64,000 nt of DNA from Gammaproteobacteria bacterium (GTDB taxonomy: Bacteria; Pseudomonadota; Gammaproteobacteria; GRL18): assembly GCA_016744375.1 (NCBI GenBank), contig JADGEM010000002.1, positions 1-64,000 on the forward strand. Reading direction: 5' to 3'. Both the position numbers and the translations under genes were made by a program. How positions within the stretch are numbered: the first letter of the stretch is position 1; the number at the start of each line of letters is the position of its first letter. Positions 18,769-28,889 of the stretch are shown here, one piece after another. Under the pieces are notes generated by a model, which worked only from the letters and a program-made list of their open reading frames with translations, was not told the DNA's origin and made no database searches.

Positions 18769-20187
18769 TTACATACCCTGATGGGCTGCAATTGCCGCTG
18801 CAAATGCCAGTGCCAGATGATGTTGAGAACATTTAACTGAATAATTGATTAATTCCGGGTGTTGTTCAACAAAACTGGTATCAAAAGAGGCATTAATAAA
18901 ATCATCTGAATTTAGTATGGCATGTTGATAGGGAATAGTGGTTTTGATGCCATAAACGCCCATATCTTTTAGTGCTCGTTTTGAGCGTTGAATGACTTCA
19001 TCCCACTCAAGTGCCCAGACGATCAGTTTGGCACACATGGAGTCATAGTAGGGTGGAATAACATAGCCCGTATAAATGGCTGCATCGGTACGAACACCGG
19101 GCCCCCCCGGTGCTAAATAGCGGGTGATACGACCATATGTGGGTAAGAAATCATTTTTTGGATCTTCTGCGTTGATGCGAAATTCCAGAGCATAGCCACG
19201 AATTTGAATATCTTCTTGCTTAAAGCGTAATTTAAGACCACTGGCAATTCGAAACTGTTCCTGGACAATATCAATGCCGGTAATTTGCTCAGTAATTGTG
19301 TGTTCAACCTGAAGCCGTGTATTGACCTCCATAAAATAAAAATTACTGTCCTCAGCCATTAGAAACTCTACAGTACCCGCATTGGTATAGCCTGCGGCTT
19401 TAGCGGCTTTAACTGCAAGCTCACCAATGTAATTTCTCTGCTTTTTACTTAACTGGGGAGATGGGGCAATTTCAATCAGTTTCTGGTGTCTGCGTTGAAT
19501 GGAACAATCGCGTTCAAATAAATGGATAACATGACCATGTTCATCTGCCAGTATTTGTACTTCAATATGTTTTGGATTAATAATGCATTTTTCCATAAAC
19601 ACATCAGCGGAACCAAAAGCCTTTGTTGCTTCAGAAATAACTCGTGGGTAATTGTGTTTGAGTTCAGTCTTGTTATTGCATAGGCGAATCCCGCGGCCAC
19701 CACCGCCTGATGTCGCTTTTAGCATAATAGGATAACCAATATCCTGAGCGACTCTTACAGCCTCCTCAATGTTTTTAAGATTACCCTGGCTGCCTGGAGT
19801 TACGGGAACACCAGCACTCATCATAGTTGCTCTGGCATGTGTTTTATTACCCAGATTTTCAATGACATCGGAGCATGGGCCGATAAACTTGATATTTCTT
19901 CGCTCACAAATTCGGGCAAAAAGCGGGTTTTCTGATAGAAAGCCATAACCGGGGTGAATCGCATCACAGCCTGATGCCAATGCTATATTAACCAGTCGAT
20001 GGGCATTCAGGTAACCGCCAACAGGGTCTGGTCCTAGACAATAGGCTTCATCTGCTTTTTTTACGTGCAGTGCATTTCTATCGGCATCAGAATACACGGC
20101 CACGGAAGTAATGCTCATTTCAGCACAGGCTCGTACCAGACGCACTGCAATTTCGCCACGATTAGCAATAAGAATTTTTTTTATCAC
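18769..20187 (-). CDS. pycA: Pyruvate carboxylase subunit A (biotin carboxylase)
   Basis: ATP-dependent biotin carboxylase. It opens with KKILIANRGEIAVRLVRAC; the ATP-grasp Gly-rich loop is KATSGGGGRGIRL. The bicarbonate and biotin site region reads EVNTRLQVEHTITEQITG. The 472 residues match stand-alone PycA or AccC. Linkage to pycB rather than accB argues for pyruvate carboxylase. It is first in a two-gene minus-strand operon, diverging from yceD across 183 bases. Confidence 0.92.
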   Translation of the reverse strand: MIKKILIANRGEIAVRLVRACAEMSITSVAVYSDADRNALHVKKADEAYCLGPDPVGGYLNAHRLVNIALASGCDAIHPGYGFLSENPLFARICERRNIKFIGPCSDVIENLGNKTHARATMMSAGVPVTPGSQGNLKNIEEAVRVAQDIGYPIMLKATSGGGGRGIRLCNNKTELKHNYPRVISEATKAFGSADVFMEKCIINPKHIEVQILADEHGHVIHLFERDCSIQRRHQKLIEIAPSPQLSKKQRNYIGELAVKAAKAAGYTNAGTVEFLMAEDSNFYFMEVNTRLQVEHTITEQITGIDIVQEQFRIASGLKLRFKQEDIQIRGYALEFRINAEDPKNDFLPTYGRITRYLAPGGPGVRTDAAIYTGYVIPPYYDSMCAKLIVWALEWDEVIQRSKRALKDMGVYGIKTTIPYQHAILNSDDFINASFDTSFVEQHPELINYSVKCSQHHLALAFAAAIAAHQGM

Positions 20188-20370
20188 CTATCTTCCTCAA
20201 CTTAGTTTTCATTGATTATTAATGAAATATGGCTCAAATCCAGCATATGTCAATAAAAAAAGGGTGACGTAAGCAAATATTTGAAAATAATGAATATAAT
20301 TGCTCCAATGTTTTGACAAGAATATTCAAAAACAATAAAATACGGGATTATCTTGGGTTAGTGGAAGATT

Positions 20371-20985
20371 ATGAGGGAAGGCATCCCGGAACGTATACCA
20401 CAAAGAGTTGATTATCAACGATATACTGATCAAGGTGTCACTCTGGATGGTGTTATTTCACTACAAGAAGCACAGAAAGATTTGGTCAGATTTAATGACT
20501 CAATTATTGAAAATACAGGTGATATCAAATATCAGCTTGTTTTTGACCGCGATCTTTTAGGTAATCGAATTGTAACTGGAGAAGTAGCTGCTGAAGTTAT
20601 TTTACAATGTCAGCGCTGTATGGATAATTTTAAACTTGATTTAAATTGTCATGTTTCAATTGCCTTTGTACAAAATGATTTTGAACAACAACAAGCAGAA
20701 GATTTTCAGTATGATATTTTCTGGTTAAAGAAAAAAGAACTTTTTGACCCAAGAGTTTTAATTGAAGATGAGTTATTGTTGGCACTGCCGCAAATACCCA
20801 TGCATCCAGAGTCTGAAATTGGTCAGGGCTGTGATGTGATTGTTAAGTTTTTAGATGAGGATGAAGTCTCTAAGCAAGACAAAGCCTCTAGTAATGAAGA
20901 TGTGGAAGATCGTACTGGCATCAGTCAGTCTGAGCAAAATGATGAAGATAATCCTTTTGCCATTTTGAAGCAGCTTAAAAAATAA
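20371..20985 (+). CDS. yceD: YceD family protein (DUF177), 23S rRNA accumulation protein
   Basis: Conserved protein encoded ahead of rpmF in most bacteria and linked to 23S rRNA accumulation. It has the CxxC region LQCQRCMDNFKLDL (about 88-101) and the acidic C-terminus typical of the family. The 204 residues are somewhat longer than the E. coli protein because of the charged tail. The ATG is preceded by GGAAG. It is 42 bases from rpmF, with which it is co-transcribed. Confidence 0.92.
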   Translation: MREGIPERIPQRVDYQRYTDQGVTLDGVISLQEAQKDLVRFNDSIIENTGDIKYQLVFDRDLLGNRIVTGEVAAEVILQCQRCMDNFKLDLNCHVSIAFVQNDFEQQQAEDFQYDIFWLKKKELFDPRVLIEDELLLALPQIPMHPESEIGQGCDVIVKFLDEDEVSKQDKASSNEDVEDRTGISQSEQNDEDNPFAILKQLKK

Positions 20986-21027
20986 TTTTTGTAATTTTAT
21001 AATATAAAGAGTTAAAAGGAAAATCAA

Positions 21028-21198
21028 ATGGCAGTTCAAAAAAGTAAATGCACCCCAGCTCGTCGTGGCATGCGTCGCTCACACGATTCTCTGAATGCAC
21101 CAACACTATCAATCGATCCAACCAGTGGTGAAACACATCGTCGTCATCACATCACTGCTGATGGTTACTATAAAGGTCGTAAGGTTTTAGGAAAATAA
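21028..21198 (+). CDS. rpmF: 50S ribosomal protein L32
   Basis: 56 residues, beginning [20 protein letters not shown] and ending [13 protein letters not shown], the standard L32 pattern of the large ribosomal subunit. AAAAGGA precedes the ATG at a normal distance. It lies between yceD and plsX as in most gammaproteobacteria. Confidence 0.97.
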   Translation: MAVQKSKCTPARRGMRRSHDSLNAPTLSIDPTSGETHRRHHITADGYYKGRKVLGK

Positions 21199-21304
21199 TA
21201 GCCTTTTGCAATATAAAGAGAGCCATCAGTCATTGATGTGGTTATTGGTTAGATGACAATGACTTTGATACAGGTACATCATATTTTGACTGCCTGAATA
21301 AAAA

Positions 21305-21339
21305 CAAAGCCTCAGAATCTCCTGAGGCTTTGTTTTTTT
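21305..21339 (+). terminator. Intrinsic terminator/attenuator between rpmF and plsX
   Basis: CAAAGCCTCAG (21305-21315) pairs perfectly with CTGAGGCTTTG (21322-21332) around a 6-base loop, followed by seven T (21333-21339). It should end most yceD-rpmF transcripts, leaving plsX to read-through or its own promoter. Confidence 0.9.
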
Positions 21340-21372
21340 GCTCGAGGAATAATTTTAAAGTAATGATAAAGA

Positions 21373-22407
21373 ATGATAAATAGCTTGCATGACAGCACAA
21401 TAGCAATTGATGCAATGGGTGGTGATGTAGGTATGGACGTTACTGTACCCGCAGCCATTGACATCCTGAAAAAATACAGTCGTTTAAGCATTATTCTAGT
21501 GGGTGATGAAGCTGCAATCGAAATGCGCATACACGATTGCTCTGACACTGTCAGAAAACAGATTACCATTCACAATGCCACACAAGTTGTGGGCATGGAT
21601 GAGAAACCTGCCTCTGCTTTACGTGGTAAAAAAGACTCATCGATGCGTGTTGCCATAAATCTTGTCAAATCTGGTGATGCTGATGCTTGCATCAGTGCGG
21701 GTAATACAGGAGCCTTAATGGCAACGGCACGGTTTGTATTAAAAACTCTTCCTGGTATTGACAGGCCTGCTATTTGTTCTGCAATACCGACGCAAACCGG
21801 GCATACTCATATGCTTGATTTAGGAGCAAATGTAGACCTTTCGGCGCAGCATTTGCTGGAATTTGCAATCATGGGATCTGTTCTTACCAGTGCTGTTGAT
21901 AATATTGAAAAACCAAGTATCGGTTTATTGAATATTGGTCAGGAAGCTATGAAAGGTAATGAACAGGTCCAGCAAGCTGCAACGCTTATTTCCAATAGTA
22001 CATTAAATTACCATGGCTTTATCGAAGGTGATGATATCTATAAAGGTGTAGTCGATGTAGTGGTCGCCGATGGCTTTGTGGGTAATATTTCATTAAAAAC
22101 ATCGGAAGGTGTGGCAAAAATGATTGTGTATTACATTAAACGAGAGTTTAATCGTAATATACTGACTAAATTAGCTGGTTTAATTGCGATGCCGGTATTA
22201 AATGCCTTTAAGAGCAAAGTTGATCCTCGTAAGTACAATGGTGCCAGTTTAGTGGGTCTAAAAGGGATTGTTGTCAAAAGCCATGGCGGTGCTGATCGCT
22301 TTTCTTTCAGCAATGCAATTAAAGTTGCTATGCTGGAAGTTGAAAATAAGCTGCCACAAAGAATTAGTAAAGTATTAGAAGATACATTTGTTGACAGTGA
22401 TAATTGA
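21373..22407 (+). CDS. plsX: Phosphate acyltransferase PlsX
   Basis: Makes acyl-phosphate from acyl-ACP for phospholipid synthesis. [19 protein letters not shown] is the family N-terminus; later motifs are [23 protein letters not shown] and [14 protein letters not shown]. The 344 residues are typical. The ATG (MINSLHDST) lies 33 bases after the terminator T-run. It heads the fatty-acid gene cluster. Confidence 0.96.
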   Translation: MINSLHDSTIAIDAMGGDVGMDVTVPAAIDILKKYSRLSIILVGDEAAIEMRIHDCSDTVRKQITIHNATQVVGMDEKPASALRGKKDSSMRVAINLVKSGDADACISAGNTGALMATARFVLKTLPGIDRPAICSAIPTQTGHTHMLDLGANVDLSAQHLLEFAIMGSVLTSAVDNIEKPSIGLLNIGQEAMKGNEQVQQAATLISNSTLNYHGFIEGDDIYKGVVDVVVADGFVGNISLKTSEGVAKMIVYYIKREFNRNILTKLAGLIAMPVLNAFKSKVDPRKYNGASLVGLKGIVVKSHGGADRFSFSNAIKVAMLEVENKLPQRISKVLEDTFVDSDN

Positions 22408-22574
22408 TTTGGAACATGCAAAAACAGTAGGTCCCGGATAGGGGATTCTGGTCAATAATTTATAATAAGCAAAAAGAATGAATGTATTGCATCTGTGCTA
22501 CAATTCCAGATTTCTGATGTTTCTCTTTTAAATAAGAGTTAAATAATAGTTAAAGAATAGGACTATCTTTATAA

Positions 22575-23537
22575 ATGTTTTCTCGAATTATGGGTACTGG
22601 TAGTTATTTACCAGATAAAGTGTTAACTAATCGTGACCTTGAAAAAATAGTTGACACATCTGATCAGTGGATAACTGAACGTACAGGCATCAAACAACGC
22701 CATATTGTCGCTGATGGTGAGACAACCTGCGATCTGGCAGAATATGCAGCCAGAAATGCCATAGAATCAGCCAATATTGATCCCGCCTCAATTGACCTCA
22801 TTATTGTTGCTACTACCACACCAGATAGAGTTTTCCCCAGTACTGCCTGCCTATTGCAGCAGCGTCTCGATATTCATGGAAGCCCTGCTTTTGATGTACA
22901 GGCTGTTTGTACTGGATTTCTTTATGCATTAGATATAGCTGATAAATACATAAAAACAGGCGCGGCAAAACGCGCGTTGGTTGTGGGTGCAGAAACGCTT
23001 TCACGTATTGTTGATTGGACTGATCGTTCAACCTGCGTTTTGTTTGCAGATGGTGCCGGAGCCATTATCATTGAGGCCAGTGAAGAACCTGGAATATTAT
23101 CAACTCATATTCATGCAGATGGCAGCTATGCTGAACTTCTTAAAACAAATGGTGGCATATCGGATACCAATCCTGATGGCTTCGATGCAGTCCATATTGA
23201 AATGAAAGGTAATGAAGTATTCAAAGTCGCTGTAAACACTCTGGGACGAATTGTTGATGAGACACTGGCAGCAAATAATATGAAAAAATCAGATATTGAC
23301 TGGTTGGTTCCTCATCAGGCAAATATCCGAATTATTAATGCCACGGCGAGAAAACTTAAAATGTCCACTGACCATGTTGTCACAACCGTGCAGAATCATG
23401 GAAACACTTCTGCTGCCTCAGTTCCTCTGGCTCTTGATACCGCAGTAAGAGATGGCAGGATTAAGCGTGGAGAGACTATTTTGTTGGAAGCTTTTGGTGG
23501 TGGGTTTACCTGGGGTTCTGCATTAATAAAATTTTAA
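22575..23537 (+). CDS. fabH: 3-oxoacyl-ACP synthase III
   Basis: Starts fatty-acid synthesis by condensing acetyl-CoA with malonyl-ACP. The Cys-His-Asn triad is visible: Cys112 in AVCTGF, His in [11 protein letters not shown] and Asn in NHGNTSAAS. The C-terminus [13 protein letters not shown] is typical. 320 residues. It follows plsX by 167 bases, enough for an internal promoter. Confidence 0.97.
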   Translation: MFSRIMGTGSYLPDKVLTNRDLEKIVDTSDQWITERTGIKQRHIVADGETTCDLAEYAARNAIESANIDPASIDLIIVATTTPDRVFPSTACLLQQRLDIHGSPAFDVQAVCTGFLYALDIADKYIKTGAAKRALVVGAETLSRIVDWTDRSTCVLFADGAGAIIIEASEEPGILSTHIHADGSYAELLKTNGGISDTNPDGFDAVHIEMKGNEVFKVAVNTLGRIVDETLAANNMKKSDIDWLVPHQANIRIINATARKLKMSTDHVVTTVQNHGNTSAASVPLALDTAVRDGRIKRGETILLEAFGGGFTWGSALIKF

Positions 23538-23588
23538 TATATAATTACTGCATGTCATTTTTAAATATCACAGAAATAGGATAAAACA

Positions 23589-24539
23589 ATGTCAATAGCT
23601 TTTATATTTCCAGGGCAGGGCTCTCAATCTATAGGAATGCTTGGTACTATTGCTGATGAAAATCCTGGCTATGGTGAAATTATCACCTCTACTTTTCAAC
23701 AGGCCAGTGATGCCCTGGGCTATGATCTCTGGGAAATTACTCAAAAAGGGCCTGAGTCAAAACTTAATTCAACCAGTATCACACAACCTGCTATGTTGTC
23801 AGCCGGCTATGCGCTCTGGCAGATATGGAAAGATAAGGGGGGAATAATACCTGCTGTTTTATCCGGTCATAGTCTGGGTGAATATACTGCTTTGGTTTGT
23901 GCAGAAGCCATTGACTTTTCAGACGCTATTGACCTGGTGGCCTCTCGTGGTCATTACATGCAGGATGCTGTTGAATCGGGTGAAGGCGCGATGGCAGCTA
24001 TTCTGGGCATGGATAATGATGATGTCATAAAGTTGTGTGAAGAAGTAGAAAAAACAAGTGAACGTGTTGTTTCTGCAGTAAACTTTAATGCACCCGGACA
24101 AGTGGTCATTGCTGGACATGCTGATGCTGTTGAACAGGCGATGACGCTTGCAAAAAAAGGGGATGCTAAAAAAACAGTAAAACTACCGGTTAGTGTACCG
24201 TCACATTGTTCTCTCATGGATAGTGCGGCGGTTAAATTAGCTAAAAAGCTGCAAACTATTAATTTTGAACGTCCTGTTATTCCAGTAATTAATAATGTCC
24301 ATGTTACGATTGAAAATGATACGGATTCTATTCGAGACTCACTTGTAAAACAGCTTTATAAGCCTGTCAGATGGGTTGAAGTTGTCAATAAAATGATTTC
24401 AGAAGGAACTGATCAAATTGTTGAATGTGGCCCAGGCAAGGTTTTAACCAGTCTGAATAAACGAATAAACCGTCAAATGCCGGTACATCCGATGTTTGAT
24501 ACAGCAACAATTGATAAAGCTTTTGAGGAATTATCTTAA
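23589..24539 (+). CDS. fabD: Malonyl-CoA:ACP transacylase
   Basis: Transfers malonyl from CoA to ACP. Nucleophile Ser95 in GHSLGEY, N-terminal FIFPGQGSQSIGM, and the catalytic His in SVPSHCSLM. The 316 residues are normal. The stop TAA shares its last base with the fabG ATG, so the two are translationally coupled. Confidence 0.97.
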   Translation: MSIAFIFPGQGSQSIGMLGTIADENPGYGEIITSTFQQASDALGYDLWEITQKGPESKLNSTSITQPAMLSAGYALWQIWKDKGGIIPAVLSGHSLGEYTALVCAEAIDFSDAIDLVASRGHYMQDAVESGEGAMAAILGMDNDDVIKLCEEVEKTSERVVSAVNFNAPGQVVIAGHADAVEQAMTLAKKGDAKKTVKLPVSVPSHCSLMDSAAVKLAKKLQTINFERPVIPVINNVHVTIENDTDSIRDSLVKQLYKPVRWVEVVNKMISEGTDQIVECGPGKVLTSLNKRINRQMPVHPMFDTATIDKAFEELS

Positions 24540-25282
24540 TGTCTATGGAAAATGAAGTTGCGCTTATCAGTGGTGCAAGTCGAGGAATTGGTCAAGCAAT
24601 TGCTCTAAATCTGGGGGAAAAAGGTGCGACAGTTATCGGTACAGCAACCTCAGAGAAAGGGGCTGAAAATATTTCTGCCTATCTGAAGGAAAATGGTGTC
24701 AAGGGTCAGGGCATGGTTCTTAATGTGACCGATCAGAATAGTATTGATGTATTGCTAAAAGCAATGAAGGATGATTACGCTATGCCTTCAATTTTGGTCA
24801 ATAATGCAGGAATTACTCGTGATAATCTGATGATGCGTATGAAAGATGAAGAGTGGGATGATATTATTCAGACAAACCTGACATCAATTTTCAAATTATC
24901 CAAAGCCTGTCTGCGGGCGATGATGAAGGCCCGGAAAGGGCGCATTATCTCTATTGCATCCGTGGTTGGTTTGACCGGTAATGCAGGACAGGCAAACTAT
25001 GCTGCTGCAAAAGCGGGTATTTTTGGCTTTACTAAATCTCTCGCCAGAGAGATTGGTTCTCGAGGTGTGACTGTTAATGCAGTAGCCCCAGGCTTTATTG
25101 ATACCGATATGACGCGTAAATTACCGGATGAGGCAAAAGCGGCACTATTAAAGCAAATACCTTTAAATCGTTTAGGCGCAGCGGGTGAAATTGCTTCTGC
25201 TGTCGGATTTCTTGCATCTGGGGATGCAGCTTATATTACGGGTGAAACTTTAAATGTCAATGGCGGTATGTATATGCCGTAA
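24539..25282 (+). CDS. fabG: 3-oxoacyl-ACP reductase
   Basis: NADPH-dependent reductase of the elongation cycle. Short-chain dehydrogenase with GASRGIGQAIA near the N-terminus, NNAGITRDNL, and the Ser-Tyr-Lys triad (SIASVVG, then YAAAKAG). It ends LNVNGGMYMP. 247 residues. It overlaps the fabD stop by one base. Confidence 0.97.
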   Translation: MSMENEVALISGASRGIGQAIALNLGEKGATVIGTATSEKGAENISAYLKENGVKGQGMVLNVTDQNSIDVLLKAMKDDYAMPSILVNNAGITRDNLMMRMKDEEWDDIIQTNLTSIFKLSKACLRAMMKARKGRIISIASVVGLTGNAGQANYAAAKAGIFGFTKSLAREIGSRGVTVNAVAPGFIDTDMTRKLPDEAKAALLKQIPLNRLGAAGEIASAVGFLASGDAAYITGETLNVNGGMYMP

Positions 25283-25306
25283 CCTGGACAAGATTCAGGA
25301 TTTTTT
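25283..25306 (+). terminator. Probable terminator after fabG
   Basis: CCTGGA (25283-25288) pairs with TTCAGG (25294-25299) around a 5-base loop, with one G-T pair, followed by ATTTTTT (25300-25306). The stem is short, so termination may be partial. Confidence 0.5.
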
Positions 25307-25557
25307 CTGAAATTAGGTGTTTACCAAGTCTATTATCACTCTTTTTATAGAAAAGTACTGGTAAACCCTTATTTCTGAATATTTTAATAAACTAAATAAG
25401 TGAAATTTTAGCATCTAATACTGGTATATCGGATAAGATTTCACTAAAATAGCCACACGTAAATAAACACGCCTAAATTTCAGGGACTTTCTGTCATCTG
25501 TTGAGTATGCCTTTTGGTACATAGGTGAGTTACAAAAGAATTATGGAGATTTAAAAA

Positions 25558-25797
25558 ATGAGTAGTGTTGAAGATAGAGTTGCTAAGATCGTTGTTGAAC
25601 AACTGGGCGTAAAAGAAGAAGAAGTAAAAGCTGAAGCTTCATTTGTTGATGATCTGGGTGCAGACTCTTTAGATACCGTTGAATTAGTTATGGCGCTTGA
25701 AGAAGAATTCGGTACTGAAATTCCTGATGAAGAAGCTGAAAAGATCACAACTGTCCAACTAGCAATTGATTACATCAGTGCAAATACTGACGCTTAA
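25558..25797 (+). CDS. acpP: Acyl carrier protein
   Basis: Carries growing acyl chains on 4'-phosphopantetheine. 79 residues, strongly acidic, with the attachment motif [10 protein letters not shown] (Ser37). GGAG lies upstream of the ATG at a good distance. It is separated from fabG by 275 bases and followed by a very strong terminator, so it probably has its own promoter and high expression. Confidence 0.98.
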   Translation: MSSVEDRVAKIVVEQLGVKEEEVKAEASFVDDLGADSLDTVELVMALEEEFGTEIPDEEAEKITTVQLAIDYISANTDA

Positions 25798-25874
25798 TTA
25801 AATAACTATGGGTATATTGTCTCAAAATTAGAGTAAGTACCTTTTATTATTTAATCGTTCAGATGTTTTATTGT

Positions 25875-25934
25875 AAAGCCGCTTTTAATAATGCTTAAAA
25901 TTTAAGCATTATTAAAATTCGGCTTTACTTTTTT
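25875..25934 (+). terminator. Strong intrinsic terminator after acpP
   Basis: AAAGCCG (25875-25881) pairs with CGGCTTT (25920-25926), and TTTTAATAATGCTTAAA (25883-25899) pairs with TTTAAGCATTATTAAAA (25901-25917). The hairpin has more than 20 pairs and is followed by ACTTTTTT (25927-25934). Confidence 0.85.
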
Positions 25935-26046
25935 AGGGCTCAAGACTGATTTTGGTCAATACAGATTCAGTCTTAACAAATTTAACATCTGGGCATTCAT
26001 TATCTTAGGTGTTTAATTAATCCTGTTATTATTTATGGAGAATGTC

Positions 26047-27285
26047 TTGGCTAAAAGACGAGTTGTTATTACTGGAATGGGTATGGTCTGTCCGGTTGGA
26101 CTGAGCGTCACTGAATCATGGGACAATATTCTTGCTGGTAAGAGTGGTATTGCTCCAATTGAGCATTTTGATACCAGCGCATTTAATGTCAAATTTGGCG
26201 GCTCTGTCAGAAATTTTGATGTCAATAAATATCTGACACCAAAAGATGCAAAAAAAATGGATACTTTTATTCATTATGGTATGGCGGCTGCTATACAGGC
26301 CATTGAAGATTCTGGTCTTGAAGTGACTGAAGAAAATGCATGGAAAGTGGGTGTTTATATTGGTTCCGGTATTGGCGGTTTGCCTGGAATTGAAAAAGGT
26401 TATGACAACTATCTTAAAGGCGGGCCACGAAAAGTTTCTCCATTTTTTGTACCCAGTAATATCATTAATATGATTTCTGGTAATCTTTCGGTTAAATATG
26501 GCATGAAAGGGCCCAATCTTGCGATGGCTACGGCCTGTGCAACTGCAACACATAGTATTGGTGATGCTGCTCGGATTATTGAGTATGGTGATGCTGATGT
26601 CATGATTACGGGCGGCGCTGAAATGACCAGTTCCTATTGTGGACTGGCCGGATTTTCCTCAGCCAGAGCCTTATCTAAACGGAATGATGATCCAGAAGCT
26701 GCATCCAGGCCCTGGGATAGAGATCGAGATGGTTTTGTTTTAAGTGATGGCGCCGGTGTAGTGGTTTTGGAAGAGTATGAATTTGCTAAGGCCCGTGGTG
26801 CAAAAATTTATGCCGAAATACTTGGTTTTGGTATGAGCGGCGATGCATACCATATGACGCTGCCGTCAAAAGGTGGTGAAGGTGCAAGTCGTTGCATGGA
26901 TTCAGCACTTAGGAATGCAGGTTTGAATCCTGAACAAATTAACTATATCAATGCGCATGGGACTTCAACTCCAGCAGGTGATTTAGCAGAAACTGAAGCA
27001 GCAAAACGAACCTTTGGTGACTATGCTTATAAATTAACAATGAGTTCAACAAAGTCAATGACTGGACATTTATTGGGTGCTGCAGGTGGTATTGAAGCAA
27101 TATTTTGTGCTCTGGCTATTCGTGATCAAGTTGCACCACCAACAATTAACCTTGAAAACCCAAGTGATGACTGTGATCTGGATTATGCGCCGCTTACTGC
27201 TAAAGAAATGAAAATTGACTATGCCGTGTCAAATTCCTTCGGTTTTGGCGGGACTAATGGCACCTTAATTCTAGGAAAAGTTTAA
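26047..27285 (+). CDS. fabF: 3-oxoacyl-ACP synthase II
   Basis: Elongating condensing enzyme that also makes cis-vaccenate in many bacteria. The Cys-His-His triad is Cys164 (TACATATHSIG), His in NAHGTSTPAGD and His in MTGHLLGAAGG. I choose TTG 26047 (MAKRRVVITG): GGAGA lies 6-10 bases upstream and the 412 residues match family length. An in-frame ATG at 26035 would add MENV but has no ribosome site, because the GGAG falls inside it. Confidence 0.95.
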   Translation: MAKRRVVITGMGMVCPVGLSVTESWDNILAGKSGIAPIEHFDTSAFNVKFGGSVRNFDVNKYLTPKDAKKMDTFIHYGMAAAIQAIEDSGLEVTEENAWKVGVYIGSGIGGLPGIEKGYDNYLKGGPRKVSPFFVPSNIINMISGNLSVKYGMKGPNLAMATACATATHSIGDAARIIEYGDADVMITGGAEMTSSYCGLAGFSSARALSKRNDDPEAASRPWDRDRDGFVLSDGAGVVVLEEYEFAKARGAKIYAEILGFGMSGDAYHMTLPSKGGEGASRCMDSALRNAGLNPEQINYINAHGTSTPAGDLAETEAAKRTFGDYAYKLTMSSTKSMTGHLLGAAGGIEAIFCALAIRDQVAPPTINLENPSDDCDLDYAPLTAKEMKIDYAVSNSFGFGGTNGTLILGKV

Positions 27286-27308
27286 CTCTATCGGACAGAA
27301 ATCTATCA

Positions 27309-27329
27309 CTCCGGGAGCTTCTCCCGGAG
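27309..27329 (+). terminator. Hairpin after fabF
   Basis: CTCCGGGAG (27309-27317) and CTCCCGGAG (27321-27329) form a perfect 9-bp GC-rich stem with a 3-base CTT loop, 24 bases after the fabF stop. The T-run downstream is poor (AGTAGGTTTATTTT), so termination may be partial or the hairpin may stabilise mRNA. Confidence 0.55.
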
Positions 27330-27377
27330 AGTAGGTTTATTTTCCTATTGTATAAAAATGATAAAAAACTCTAGAAT

Positions 27378-28889
27378 ATGACTCATGAATGTCAACTGAC
27401 CGAAATTTCAAAAAAGGAATTCCCTGAGTTAATTCAGTTCTACCATCACTTTCCTCAAAAATACCCATTTTTATTAACCACTTCAAGTAAAAAAACTAGC
27501 CATAATTCTATCCATTCTGAGCGTCACAAAGACTCTTTTTTTGATGGTCAATCTTCAGGTTATGATATTCTATTTATAGAACCTGAAGAATGGCTGAAGT
27601 TGGATAAGCAATTTAAATTAAGTACCACAAGTCCGGTTGATATTGAATCAGATGATTTATTTCTTGATGCCTTTGATAAATTATTTGCGGCTGAAACACA
27701 CGCACAGATTAAATTTACCCATTTAAAAACACCCCACCTCAAAAACACAGTCTTACCATTTACTGGAGGGTGGTTTGTTTTTTTAGCCTATGAATTGGCA
27801 CAGCAAATTGAGCCTTGCTTAAATTTGCCCCTTGAAGAACAACAATTACCTGTTGCTTATGCGGCAAGAGTAAAAAAGGCATTAATTTATGATCATAAAA
27901 AAAAGAACCTTTTTTTTATGAGTGAAATGGGTGTTGAACATGAACAATGTTTAGAGAGTTTAAAAAAAGATGCCAAAAATATACGAGCATCTGCTCGAGG
28001 CATATTTCCCCTGGACAAACAGAAACAATCACTTCAGGAAGAAAATGATGACTTTTTTATTAACTCAGTTTCTAAAGTAAAAAAATACATTAGAGAAGGT
28101 GATGTTTTTCAGGTGAATCTCTCCAGACTATGGCAAACAAATCACGGATTTGAGAACCATTTAATGGATGCCTATTCATTGTCACAGCGACTTAGTAAGG
28201 AAAACCCAGCGCCTTTCTCAGGCCTCGCTAATATTGCAACAGAACTGGGAATGGCAACGATTATTTCTTCATCGCCTGAACGCTTGCTAAAAGTTAAAAA
28301 TAATATCCTCGAGTCGCGACCTATTGCCGGGACACATCCCAGAAGTGTCTCTGAAAAAGAAGATTTACGTCTGCTTAGTGAACTGCATGCCCATCCAAAA
28401 GAGCAGGCTGAACATATTATGTTGATTGATCTGATCCGAAATGATCTGGGCAGAGTGTGTGAACCGGGTACTGTTATTGTGGATGAATTAATGGTTAATG
28501 AGAGTTATGCCCATGTACATCACATTGTTTCTAATGTCAGAGGTGAGCTTCAGCCCAATAAAACACCCGGAGAAGTGATCAAGGCAATGTTTCCTGGAGG
28601 AACTATTACGGGATGTCCTAAAGTACGCTGTATGGAAATTATTGCAGAATTGGAACAGCACTCACGAGGTGCCTATACGGGCTCAATGGGCTATGTTAAT
28701 TTAAATGGTAGTATGGATTTAAATATTTTAATCAGAACAATGGTATTAGAATCTTTTTCAGGAATAAAAGAGTGCAAACTTAGTTTCAGGGCTGGAGCAG
28801 GTCTCGTTTTTGATTCTCTGGCTGAAAAAGAATTAGCAGAAACTCGCGTCAAGGCCAAGGGCATGCTGCAATCCTTAAAGGTTATATGA
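27378..28889 (+). CDS. pabB: Aminodeoxychorismate synthase component I
   Basis: Converts chorismate and ammonia to 4-amino-4-deoxychorismate for folate, with a PabA glutaminase encoded elsewhere. The chorismate-binding half includes FQVNLSRLW, ESRPIAGTHPR, LIRNDLGRVC and FPGGTITGCPKVR. 503 residues. The N-terminus (about 1-110) is poorly conserved and unusually charged. Distinguished from TrpE and isochorismate synthase by the SRPIAGT motif and by the pabC neighbour, which it overlaps by four bases (ATGA). Confidence 0.93.
   Translation: MTHECQLTEISKKEFPELIQFYHHFPQKYPFLLTTSSKKTSHNSIHSERHKDSFFDGQSSGYDILFIEPEEWLKLDKQFKLSTTSPVDIESDDLFLDAFDKLFAAETHAQIKFTHLKTPHLKNTVLPFTGGWFVFLAYELAQQIEPCLNLPLEEQQLPVAYAARVKKALIYDHKKKNLFFMSEMGVEHEQCLESLKKDAKNIRASARGIFPLDKQKQSLQEENDDFFINSVSKVKKYIREGDVFQVNLSRLWQTNHGFENHLMDAYSLSQRLSKENPAPFSGLANIATELGMATIISSSPERLLKVKNNILESRPIAGTHPRSVSEKEDLRLLSELHAHPKEQAEHIMLIDLIRNDLGRVCEPGTVIVDELMVNESYAHVHHIVSNVRGELQPNKTPGEVIKAMFPGGTITGCPKVRCMEIIAELEQHSRGAYTGSMGYVNLNGSMDLNILIRTMVLESFSGIKECKLSFRAGAGLVFDSLAEKELAETRVKAKGMLQSLKVI

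Noticed and set aside
16902-20187. Sodium-pumping oxaloacetate decarboxylase (oadA with partners)
   Set aside because: No membrane beta or gamma subunit is adjacent, and the neighbour is a biotin carboxylase, which fits two-subunit pyruvate carboxylase better.
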